Source: an uncultured Collinsella sp.
GTDB taxonomy: Bacteria; Actinomycetota; Coriobacteriia; Coriobacteriales; Coriobacteriaceae
Length of the DNA: 26,931 bases
Direction: 5' to 3'
Assembly (NCBI GenBank): GCA_947001705.1
Contig: CAMQHT010000033.1
Coordinates: 1-26,931, forward strand
Both the position numbers and the translations under genes were made by a program. Positions 1 through 9,300 of the stretch are shown piece after piece; the first letter of the stretch is position 1; each line of letters opens with the position of its first letter. The notes under the pieces were generated by a model. It ran no database searches. It saw only the letters and a program-made list of their open reading frames with translations, and had not been told where the DNA came from.

Positions 1-1
1 A

Positions 2-76
2 CGCCGGGCCGACTCGCTTCGGATCGGACGCTACACCAACTTTCTCGACACTACCGAAAACGTGAATGGCACTTAA
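2..76 (+). CDS. Possible 3' end of a plus-strand gene entering from the left
   Basis: A plus-strand frame is open from the window edge to a TAA at 74-76, giving about 24 codons (ending ...NFLDTTENVNGT). It stops just before the hairpin at 81-116, which could terminate transcription from both sides. I do not recognise the family. A frame this short could be open by chance, so this rests mainly on its position before the terminator. Confidence 0.3.
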   Translation, partial: RRADSLRIGRYTNFLDTTENVNGT

Positions 77-80
77 ATAG

Positions 81-116
81 AAACGAACGGACCGTTGCAA
101 AACGACCCGTTCGTTT
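81..116 (-). terminator. Rho-independent terminator after the GH25/ChW gene, probably bidirectional
   Basis: The arms 81-90 and 107-116 are perfectly complementary (10 bp). On the minus strand the stem continues through two G-U wobbles and four more pairs to about 16 bp with a four-base loop, and is followed by a T-rich run. It lies 50 bp past the stop of the GH25 gene. A-rich sequence on the other side would also suit a plus-strand gene. Confidence 0.75.
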
Positions 117-165
117 AAGTCAGAGTATCTGTTAGAACCTGTGTGAAGACACGAATTACGATCAG

Positions 166-3024
166 CTATGCAAGCGGCACGTTGTCATACCAACCCCATT
201 TTGGCTCATATGAGGTGGAAAAATAATTCAACCAGTACGCCATATCGAGCGTCCTGATCTGACCGATGTTATCCATAACCTGGTTATTGCCGATGTAGAG
301 ACAAACGTGACCGTAAATCCTGCCCATGTGTGTATGCGTATGCGAGGGAACAGCAATGACCATTCCGACTTTCAGCTGAGAATAATCGGTGTATTTACAA
401 TAATCCCAGTAGTAATCGCAGGCATCCGTATGGACGTTCCTAAATCCGGCACGCTCGTATATATCTGCAATCCACTCGGAGCACAATCCCGGACCAGGAG
501 ACGGTACCTGTCGGGCAAGATCTACAATCTTCTTCTGCATGGGATTTGCAAACGCGGAAGGTTGCCCAAGCAAACACGGCGAAACGGTGCTTCCAGGGGC
601 ATTGGCGCCCTTCCTTGTAAGGCGAACTTGGACAGCTTGGACATGCGTTCCATAACCAGTGCTACCGGCAACTGCACCATTTCTAGTCCAACCAAGCCAG
701 CCGACGTTATCGACATGGACCCTATACCAGACATCGAAATAAGTTGCCAAGTCACCTGACAGGGAGACTTTAATTGCTTCAACCGAATTGGACTCAGCGG
801 TAGACGAAAGCTGTCCTCCGTTTGATTTGCCAGAAGTCCAGCCTACATTTGAAAAATGTAGTTGATAATTAATTCCGCCGGCAACAGATGAAGTAGTTTT
901 AGCCGAAAACCCGGTGATGGGAATTCCCTGGCCAGTTGTACCGGACACCTCTCCGGCAGAAACAGTATTCTGCCAAGCACCTTTCACCTGAGAGGAATAC
1001 GTCACCGTAGGTATTTCAAGATGAGAATACCCCGACGTATCAGGATGGGAAGCACCCTTCTTAATGAGCTTAATCTGAATAGCTTCGAGGGAACACGACA
1101 TACCCGTGGTGCCTGCATCCCCGCCGTCCTTGGCCCAGGCCATCCAGCCGATGTTGGAGGCGTGGACGCGGTAGTAGACGTCGTAGTCCTTCGCGAGGGA
1201 GCCCGTGAGCCTCAGGCGCACGGCCTCGACGGCGCGTCCCTGGCCGGTGGTGCCGCCCTCGGAGGCCGAGGGGGTGTCCCAGCCCTGCCAGCCGATGCCC
1301 GAGACGTGGGCGTCGATCTGGACGGAAGAGCCGTCCGAGTAGTCGGAGCTGTCGAGCGAGAGCTTGAGGTCCTCGAGGGCGAGACCACGGCCGGTGGTGC
1401 CGGCGGTCGCGCCGTCCGAGACGGCGCCCTGCCAGCCCATGTTGGAGACGTGGGCCCGATAGGTCAGGGACATGGGCTTCTTCTTGAAGGCGTAGTCGAC
1501 GTTGGCGCCGTCGGACGAGGGGGCGGCGTCGCCCTTCTTGACGAGCCTGATCTGGACGGCCTCGACGCTCCTGCCGAAGCCCGTGGTGCCTGCCTCCCCG
1601 CCGTCCTTGGCCCAGGCCATCCAGCCGATGTTGGAGGCGTGGACGCGGTAGTAGACGTCGTAGTCCTTCGCGAGGGAGCCCGTGAGCCTCAGGCGCACGG
1701 CCTCGACGGCGCGTCCCTGGCCGGTGGTGCCGCCCTCGGAGGCCGAGGGGGTGTCCCAGCCCTGCCAGCCGATGCCACTTACATTTGCGTTAATTTGCAC
1801 AGAGCCATCTTCAACGGGATTCAGGATGCTGACCTTAAGATCCTCCACTGATTTAGACTGCCCCGTTGTGCCAGCTGTAGACCCGTCGCGCTTGCTGCTC
1901 ATCCAGCCAATATTCGAGACATGCGCCTCATACTGAATATGCATCTTGCTGTCGTCTACGTTCAAAAAAGAACCGTTGAAGCAATAGTTCATGTCACAGC
2001 GTCCGTTAACGCCCGGGACATTGCCGCTGCTTGAATACTGCCAGAAACTGTAGCTGCCAGCATAATCGCAACGCCAATTATATTGAGCGACCCAACGGTC
2101 ATAACCGCTCAGAGACGGACTATCCAAGTAGTTGTTGAGCCAGTTAAGGTTCGCATAGATACCCGACTTAAAGCCAACGGCCTCCATACGGTTGCAAAAA
2201 GTCTGCGCAATCTGAGCGAGCTTATCTTTGCTGAAATTCGGATCCTGCAAGATATAGTTATCCTCGAGATCGTAATAAACGGGAAGCGACGGATGATGGC
2301 CACCGAGCCAAGCGAGAGTTCGCTCAGCATCCTTATTAGCATCTTTTAAAGAACGGGCGTAAGAGTAGTAATACACGCCGTAAGGAATCCCAAGACGCTC
2401 ACATTCAGTAGCATTTCTCTCAAAGGAATCATCTATGTTTCCGTATACAGGACCGACCTTAAGAATGGCAAATTCTATTCCAGCGGCTTTAACCTGATTC
2501 CAGTCAATCGTCCCCTGAAAGTTGCTGGCATCGATACCACGCGCAACAGCACCATTGGGCAAAGCTTCGTCAGCCAAAGACTGTGCATCGATACCCTCGT
2601 TGCCAGCATCAGTAAGCACGCCGTTAGCGTAACGCCAAGAATTCGGCGCCAAAGAGTCAGCTTCAGGAAAATCCGCCCGTATGGAATCATCCGCCGAGGC
2701 CTCGCCAGCAGAATCGTCAACGCCCAACTCATCAGTCCCGATTCCAGACTGATCATCAGAAACTGAGCCTGAGTCCCCATCTGGACGAACAGCGCTCGCA
2801 TCGTCACCATACCATTCGGTTACTCCCTGAGAACCCGAGGCGTCGTCCTGCCCATCCTGAGAACTTTCACCTTGAAAACCGCAGTCGTTCGATGATTGCT
2901 GCACCGACTGTGAAGTAGCGACGGATTGGGCAGACAACGCGTATGCACAGTAAGGCTGAATGATTTGCGACCAAGCTATTAAAAGCGTGCAAACCAAAGC
3001 TGTAGACGCTTTGAGACGATTCAT
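166..3024 (-). CDS. Secreted GH25 muramidase with nine ChW repeats and a C-terminal NlpC/P60-CHAP-like domain
   Basis: A 952-aa predicted peptidoglycan hydrolase. Residues 1-29 form a signal peptide, followed by an acidic Ser/Asp/Gly-rich linker to about 155. Residues 158-350 match GH25 lysozyme, with Asp165 in GIDASNFQG and the catalytic D-x-E pair at Asp252/Glu254 in VYYDLED. Nine ChW repeats (GIGW/NIGW type) follow from about 361 to 815, in three groups of three, each group closing with a Lys-Gly linker. The C-terminus (about 830-952) resembles NlpC/P60 or CHAP amidases, with a candidate Cys848 in GLCSEW and His906 in YGHVCLYIG. The enzyme would therefore cut glycan strands and possibly peptide stems. 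The ATG has an SD (GGGAGA) six bases upstream. It sits after the terminator of the NlpC/P60 gene, so it probably has its own promoter in 3025-3126, although I see no convincing -35/-10 pair. Residues about 417-640 come from a G+C-rich island with an internal DNA duplication. Confidence 0.9.
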   Translation of the reverse strand: MNRLKASTALVCTLLIAWSQIIQPYCAYALSAQSVATSQSVQQSSNDCGFQGESSQDGQDDASGSQGVTEWYGDDASAVRPDGDSGSVSDDQSGIGTDELGVDDSAGEASADDSIRADFPEADSLAPNSWRYANGVLTDAGNEGIDAQSLADEALPNGAVARGIDASNFQGTIDWNQVKAAGIEFAILKVGPVYGNIDDSFERNATECERLGIPYGVYYYSYARSLKDANKDAERTLAWLGGHHPSLPVYYDLEDNYILQDPNFSKDKLAQIAQTFCNRMEAVGFKSGIYANLNWLNNYLDSPSLSGYDRWVAQYNWRCDYAGSYSFWQYSSSGNVPGVNGRCDMNYCFNGSFLNVDDSKMHIQYEAHVSNIGWMSSKRDGSTAGTTGQSKSVEDLKVSILNPVEDGSVQINANVSGIGWQGWDTPSASEGGTTGQGRAVEAVRLRLTGSLAKDYDVYYRVHASNIGWMAWAKDGGEAGTTGFGRSVEAVQIRLVKKGDAAPSSDGANVDYAFKKKPMSLTYRAHVSNMGWQGAVSDGATAGTTGRGLALEDLKLSLDSSDYSDGSSVQIDAHVSGIGWQGWDTPSASEGGTTGQGRAVEAVRLRLTGSLAKDYDVYYRVHASNIGWMAWAKDGGDAGTTGMSCSLEAIQIKLIKKGASHPDTSGYSHLEIPTVTYSSQVKGAWQNTVSAGEVSGTTGQGIPITGFSAKTTSSVAGGINYQLHFSNVGWTSGKSNGGQLSSTAESNSVEAIKVSLSGDLATYFDVWYRVHVDNVGWLGWTRNGAVAGSTGYGTHVQAVQVRLTRKGANAPGSTVSPCLLGQPSAFANPMQKKIVDLARQVPSPGPGLCSEWIADIYERAGFRNVHTDACDYYWDYCKYTDYSQLKVGMVIAVPSHTHTHMGRIYGHVCLYIGNNQVMDNIGQIRTLDMAYWLNYFSTSYEPKWGWYDNVPLA
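1104..1299. repeat. Intragenic direct repeat, copy 1 (196 bp)
   Basis: This tract matches 1581-1776 with, by eye, a single mismatch near its left end. The spacing is 477 bp, exactly 159 codons, which equals one three-repeat ChW unit. It is much richer in G+C than the flanking parts of the same gene. Confidence 0.9.
1581..1776. repeat. Intragenic direct repeat, copy 2 (196 bp)
   Basis: Second copy of the tract at 1104-1299. The right edge coincides with an abrupt fall in G+C just after 1776, where the coding sequence continues in A/T-rich codons while still encoding ChW repeats. Confidence 0.9.
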
Positions 3025-3126
3025 ATATATATCTCCCGAGACATTGACTACTTTCGAAGACGCCAGGTTATATTACCGCACTTCTAAACAAGCATTTAAG
3101 GCTTAAGGCGCAACCGTAGCATTCTG

Positions 3127-3160
3127 ACAAAAAGAGGCGCTCCAGTTACGGAACGCCTCT
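3127..3160 (-). terminator. Rho-independent terminator after the NlpC/P60 ChW gene
   Basis: On the minus strand a seven-base-pair stem (arms 3154-3160 and 3133-3139), extended by three pairs beyond one mismatch, is followed at once by five T residues. It lies just past the stop of the NlpC/P60 reading frame and separates the two-gene ChW transcript from the GH25 gene. Confidence 0.85.
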
Positions 3161-5541
3161 ATTGGCTCTATGCGAAAGGCCTTGCAGCACCGATTACACG
3201 ACCGGGAGCATTGACCGAACGTTCGGTAACTCCAATTCCCGGCCACGAATCAATAATTCGACCGTTACCGATATAGATTCCAATATGACCCTGGTAGTAG
3301 ACCACATCTCCCCTCTGCATGGCAGAGGTGCTAACCGGCATAAATGTGTTGTTGCGATACCAGTTCATAGAGTTATACGTCTGCTCAGGCAGCCAACGAT
3401 GGTTATAGGGGTTATACCAACCCATATCCATGCCAGTCGCATACAAACATTGCAGCACTAATCCCGAACAATCAACCGCATCCCCCGGCCAAGAAGACCA
3501 AGGCTCGATATAACGCGTTCCGATATATTCACGTGCACGCTGGATAAAGGCGTTGATGCAATCCTGTCGCGAAGCGTTATAAGGAATTCGAGAAGGCGTG
3601 ACATACGTGAAGTAACCGGTGCAATACGAAGGAAGCTGTACGCTATTGCAACTAACCTTTGGATAAGAGCCGGGGGTCTGATATCCCATATATCGATAGG
3701 TCTCAAAATACGAATCAGACGTAGAGCCTGGTGCGGAAGCGCCCTTAGGGACAATCTTTACCTGTAAGGCCTGAACAGGAATGCCAAGCTTCGTGGTGCC
3801 CGCCGATGATCCATTTTTGGTCCAGCCAAGCCAACCATAATTTGACACATGGACGCGATACCAAACATCAAAGTAATCAGAAGCATCGCCAGTCAAGTTA
3901 ATCTTCACAGCCTGGATTTGCTGACCTTGGCCAACAGTTCCCGATATAGCCCCATCTGAAACAGCGGATTGCCAACCGATATTGGATACGTGGGCAGAAT
4001 ACGATATGCCGCCACTCATGGAGCCATCGGAAAGCGACAGCTGCATGGCCTCCATGGCACGGTTCTGTCCAACCGTTCCAGCAACACCGCCATTGCCAAC
4101 AGGCGCTTGCCAGCCAAGACCGGAGCAATTTACCTTAGCAGATAGCCCGGGAAGTTGAATCAACGCATCATGGTCTTGAACGGGAGCGTCGGACGAACCC
4201 TTGGCAACCAACTTAATTTGAATTGCTTCGGCCTGCTTAGACAGTCCAACGGTGCCAGCCGCAGCTTCATTTTTAGCCCAACCAAGCCAGCCATAGTCTG
4301 CAGCATGAATACGGTAGTAAATATCGTATTTTGAAGCGTCGTTCCCGGTCAGCCTTAATTTAACTGCCTGAATTGCGAGGCCCTTGCCAACAGTGCCAGC
4401 ATAGGAAGCACCCGAGACGTATGGCTGCCAACCGATATTCGCAACATGTGCCGACACTTCAACTGAGGCATCGATGCCTTGCGTCGCAACATACAGCGCT
4501 TGCAGGGAACGAGACATGCCCGTCTGACCCACGGTTTCACCGTTACCAACGGGAGCCAGCCAGCCCGCAGAAGCAACGTGTGCCTGAGATACAAGACCGA
4601 TTCCAGGCGTTTCGATAAATGCATTGGCAGAGGAGCCAGGCGAAGACTGACCCTTATTTACAAGCACAATTTCAATGCCGCACAAACCGGAAGAACCACC
4701 AGAAACGCCACATGCCTGACCATTTGATGCCCAGCCAGTCCAGCCGTTACCGGAATCGCATACTCGATACCAGATGTCATAATTGGCAGCGAGTTGACCG
4801 CTCAACGACATTTTTATCGCTTTTATGGGGGCACCGGATACCGCCTTGGCAGCGCCACCATCCGATGAAGAAGCACCCCAGCCTGAGTACTCATCCATAA
4901 CGGAATAAGAAATAGATCCGTTATCCGTTTGACCGACAACGCTCAGGGAAATAGAGTTCAGCAGCTTAGCGCCCTTGCCTCCGATTGCGGCCTTTTGGCC
5001 GGAAGAGGAACCAAGACTCTCCCCAGAAACGGCAGATCCGGAAACCGTAACAGCATCTGGATCGCCGATAAAGACCTTGGCCGAAGAGCCGGGCGCTGCT
5101 CCGCCTTTCTCCACGAGAACCACTTTGACGGCTTCGATAGCCCTGCCCTTACCGGCAGAACCAGCGGCAGCACCATTGCAGGCCCAATCGAGCCAGCCTA
5201 TGCCTGACACATGAGCGCAATACCAGATGTCATATTTTTCGGCCGCCTCACCGGTCAAGCGAATCTGGACGGCCTCAAGGCGTTGTGCCTTACCAGTCGT
5301 ACCGCAACGACCTTCAGACCACTGTTGCCATCCAATATTCGACACATGGCCACGAAGTTCAATAACACCCGAATGGCCATACCAGTCAAGCTGGGCTTCA
5401 AGAGCCTCCATGGGAAGGCCCCTACCAGTTGTCCCAGCAACAGATCCGCCACCTACAGGAGACATCCAGCCAATATTCGATGTATGCGAGCGAACGGAAA
5501 TCGAACCGGGACCATCGCTACGGTTCTTAAAAGGACAGGTA

Positions 5542-5825
5542 GTGTCGCCCGGGGCGGGGTCGCCCTTGGGCAGGACCGCGACCTGGACGGCCTGGACGGC
5601 GCGGCCGTAGCCCGCCGAGCCGGCGTCGGCGCCGTCGCACGCCCAGCCGAGCCACCCGAACTCGGCGGAGTGGACGCGGTACCAGACGGTGTAGCGCTCC
5701 GACAGGTCCGCGGACAGCCTGACCCTCAGGGCCTCGACCGCGCGGGACTGCCCGGTGGTGCCGGCGGTGCCGCCGTTGCCGACGGCGGCCTGCCAGCCGA
5801 CGTTGGAGACGTGGGCCTCGACGGA
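5542..5825. repeat. 284-bp tract identical to 8775-9058 (copy in the NlpC/P60 gene)
   Basis: Row-by-row comparison finds no difference from 8775-9058. The tract encodes ChW repeats 2 and 3 of the first triplet, ending PAPGDT. It is a G+C-rich block inside a gene whose flanking sequence is clearly lower in G+C. Confidence 0.93.
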
Positions 5826-6030
5826 CAGGGCGTTTGCAACCTGCTCTTGAGAGGTTGCTCCATCCACTTCGAGTGAGATTCTGATTGCCTCGAGATTAAG
5901 GCCCCTACCCGTCGTTCCGGCAACCTTACCCGAACCAACCGGATCCATCCAGCCGATATTCTGCACATGGGCAGAAACACTTACGTTTTTGACGGTCAAC
6001 TGATTGCTTACGGCAGAATCGTCAGCAACG

Positions 6031-6052
6031 ACCTCGCTTCTACCTCGCTTCT
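6031..6052. repeat. Perfect 11-bp tandem repeat, two copies, causing the frameshift
   Basis: The unit acctcgcttct occurs at 6031-6041 and again at 6042-6052 with no mismatch. Eleven bases is not a multiple of three, so copy number sets the frame: one or four copies would join the signal peptide to the ChW/NlpC frame, and two or three would not. It lies in sequence encoding the acidic linker. Confidence 0.93.
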
Positions 6053-6325
6053 ATCTTCGGATGAACCCTGTTGCGTGTCTTGGGACTCGTTAACAACAGG
6101 GGACGCATTCGACTCTTGCCCTTCAGAGTCTGAGCCATCATCAATAGCGTTCAAGTCTTCAGAATTCAAATTAGCTGAGTCAGTAGATCCGTTAACTGAA
6201 TAATCAGCATATGCAGCAGTCACGGCCCATGATTGACTCATGAGCAACACAGCAGCCATGAGAATAGAAACGGACACATCAAAGAGACGTCTCACGATTC
6301 CACCTTCCTTCATCAATAAACGAAC

Positions 6326-9300
6326 CTACTTAAGGACAACCGCCTGTGCCCCTCGTTGCGAGTATAACGAAGCAATGCGCTGGGCGGAGTTAGAGACATA
6401 GCCAGCGAGTGAATCAGCCATGTAAACGGTACCCAGGGAACGATTAAAGCCCCTAAGAACGACGGTATGGGAATTGGTGTAGGTTCGATAGACCCTTCCG
6501 CCATATGCCTGGGTCGCATAGCAGCTTCCCAAGTTTTGCATACCAATCGTTGACCAGATAATAACGGGATGTCCGGCTTCCAAATAGGAATAAAGATCAT
6601 AGAAACCAGTGCCTGTGACGTCATACGCCCGCAAACTGCTTCCACGACTAATCAAAAAAGAATTAGCTGTGTTGGTCAAGCCGGGAGCGGATATGCAGTT
6701 TCCGTTCGAAGCACTATGCGGATTACCCCAAAACGCCGTCACAAAATCCCAGCTGCTCTTAGGCATATACGCATCTGCAATGACGGTTTTGCCCAGCCCA
6801 AATCCGTAATAGTTGAGCGCATTAGTCAATGCAACGGACTCGCAACCAGTCGGAAGCTCAGGATTCTGCATTGTGCAGGGAACGTTGAGAACAACCGAAT
6901 TCGGATGCAATGGGCGATCCCTGTACGCGCCGTCCGTGGGTCCCGGGGCCGCCGAGCCCTTCTCGAGGATGCGGACCTGGAGCGCCTCGACGCGGTAGCC
7001 GATGCCGGTCGTGCCGGCGCGGGCCCCGTCGCTGGCCCAGCCGAGCCAGCCGTAGTCCTGCACGTAGGCGCGGTACCAAACGGTGAAGTACTCGGAGAGG
7101 CCGCCGGTCAGGCGCATCCTGACGCACTCGACCGCCCTGCCCTGGCCGGTGGTGCCGGCCAGGGCGCCGCCCGAGACCTCGTCCTGCCAGCCGACGCCGG
7201 AGACGTGCGCGCTGTAGGACAGGCCGCCGGAGACCGGCGAGGAGACCTCGGCCGAGATCGCCTCGACCGCGCGGGACTGGCCGGTGGTGCCGGCGGTGCC
7301 GCCGTTGCCGACGGCGGGCTGCCAGCCGACGCCGGAGACGCGGGCCCTGAGGCTGAGCGAGGGGACGGAGAGCTCGGCGGGGGCGCCCGGCGACGGGGCG
7401 TCGCCGCCCTTCTCGACGAGAACGACCTGGAGCGCCTCGGCCTGGACGCCGAGGCCCTCGGTGCCCGCGGCCTCGCCGTCCTTGGCCCAGCCGAGCCAGC
7501 CGTAGCCCGCCGCGTGGACGCGGTACCAGACGTCGTAGGAATCGGAGACGGGGCCGGAGAGGGACACCCTCACGGCCTGGACGGCGCGGCCCTGCCCCAC
7601 CGTGCCGGCGTAGGAGGGGGCGGAGGCGGCTTCCTGCCAGCCGATGCCGGCCACGTGGGCCGCGACGGAGACGGAGCTCCCCTCGCCCGCCCCCTCGAGG
7701 TAGGCGCGCACCGCCTGGAGCGCGAGGCCCCTGCCGGTCGTGCCGACGTCCTCGCCGCCGCCCACCGCCTGCAGCCAGCCGCGCTCCGCGACATGGCCCT
7801 GCAGGACGAGCGACGGGCCGGGGGCGGCGCCGGAGACGAAGGCCCCCTCGGTCGGGCCGGGGGCGCCGGAGCCCTTCGCGACGAGGGCGACCTGGACGGC
7901 GGTGAGGCCCGAGGCGCCCGACTCGACGCCGGAGGGCTCGCCGGCGCTCGCCCAGCCGGTCCAGCCGCGCGCGGAGTCGCAGGAGCGGTACCAGACGTCG
8001 TAGCGCTCGGCGAGGCCGCCGGACAGCCCGAAGCGGACGGCCTTGAGCTGCAGCCCGCCGCCCGAAGCGCCTAGCTGCGCCCCGTCGGAGCTGGACTCCG
8101 CCTGCCAGCCGGAGCCGAGCAGGAGGCCGCGGTAGCCGACCGACCCGTCGGACTCGAGGTTGTCGACGGTCGCGGCGACGGAGCCCAGCACGGGGCCCCT
8201 CTCGGAGCCGAGCGTCAGGACCCCGCCGGAGAACGACGAGCCCGCCGGCGAGCCGGAGACGGAGAGGGCCGAGCCGGACAGGCGCTCGCCGGCGCCGCGG
8301 AAGGCGCCGCCGGCCGGGCCCGGCGCGGAGCCGCCCTTGGGGACGAGCACGACCTGGACGGCCTGGACGGCCTTCGCCAGGCCCACCGTGCCCGCGGACG
8401 CGCCGTCCTTGGCCCAGCCGAGCCAGCCGTAGTCGGCGCAGTGCACGCGGTACCAGACGTCGTAGGACGAGGCGGCCTCGCCGGAGAGCCTGAACTGGAG
8501 CGCCTCGACCGCCAGGGAGCGCCCGGTGGTGCCGGCGGCGCCCGAGGTCCAGCCCTGCCAGCCGACGTTCGAGACGTGGGCCCTCACCTCGAGGGATGAG
8601 GAGCCGTGCCCGTACCAGGACACGGAGCCCGAGAGGGCCTCGAGGGCGCGGCCCTGCCCGGTGGTGCCGGCCACGGCGCCGTCCGAGACGGCGCCCTGCC
8701 AGCCGATGCCGGCGACGTGGGCGCGGTAGGAGACCGAGGGGGGCTCGGAGGACCTGTCGACGAAGGGCGCGGAGGTGTCGCCCGGGGCGGGGTCGCCCTT
8801 GGGCAGGACCGCGACCTGGACGGCCTGGACGGCGCGGCCGTAGCCCGCCGAGCCGGCGTCGGCGCCGTCGCACGCCCAGCCGAGCCACCCGAACTCGGCG
8901 GAGTGGACGCGGTACCAGACGGTGTAGCGCTCCGACAGGTCCGCGGACAGCCTGACCCTCAGGGCCTCGACCGCGCGGGACTGCCCGGTGGTGCCGGCGG
9001 TGCCGCCGTTGCCGACGGCGGCCTGCCAGCCGACGTTGGAGACGTGGGCCTCGACGGATATGGCGTCGGAGCCGAGGGGCTCGCCGGTCGAGGCGTCGGA
9101 CAGGACGAGGCGCAGCGCCTCGAGGGGGAGCCCCCTGCCGGTCGTGCCGGCGACCCCGCCGCCGGCGACGGCGCCCATCCAGCCGATATTGGAGACGTGG
9201 GCGGAATAAGAGAGCGAGACGGCCGCGGCCCCATCGGACTGCGCGGCCTCCGCATGGCCCCCGTCGGCCTGGGCGGATTCGGCCTGGGAGGTTTCGGCCT

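Larger units (their letters stand above)
3168..6295 (-). pseudogene. Secreted ChW-repeat NlpC/P60 hydrolase, frameshifted by an 11-bp tandem duplication (possibly phase-variable)
   Basis: Two frames form one gene. The 5' part begins at GTG 6295, behind the SD AAGGAAGGTGG. It encodes a signal peptide (MRRLFDV...AVTAAYA) and an acidic linker, then stops at 6008 after 95 codons. The rest lies in another frame from about 6030 to 3168: 14 ChW repeats (two triplets, a divergent pair, two triplets) and a C-terminal NlpC/P60 domain with Cys in DCSGLV and His in GHIGIYIGN. The break is a perfect 11-bp tandem repeat at 6031-6052. Deleting one unit reads straight through as ...SEDRSEVVADDSAVSNQLTV... 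and gives 1038 aa, close to its 1050-aa paralogue. A start at TTG 5999 would lack both SD and signal peptide, so I reject it. The gene follows the C39 gene by nine bases and is probably co-transcribed. All visible catalytic residues are intact, which argues for recent or reversible inactivation. Confidence 0.88.

Noticed and set aside
3168..5999. Independent 943-aa protein starting at TTG 5999
   Set aside because: No SD and no signal peptide, although the content is extracellular. The frameshift at 6031-6052 explains it better as the 3' part of a longer gene.
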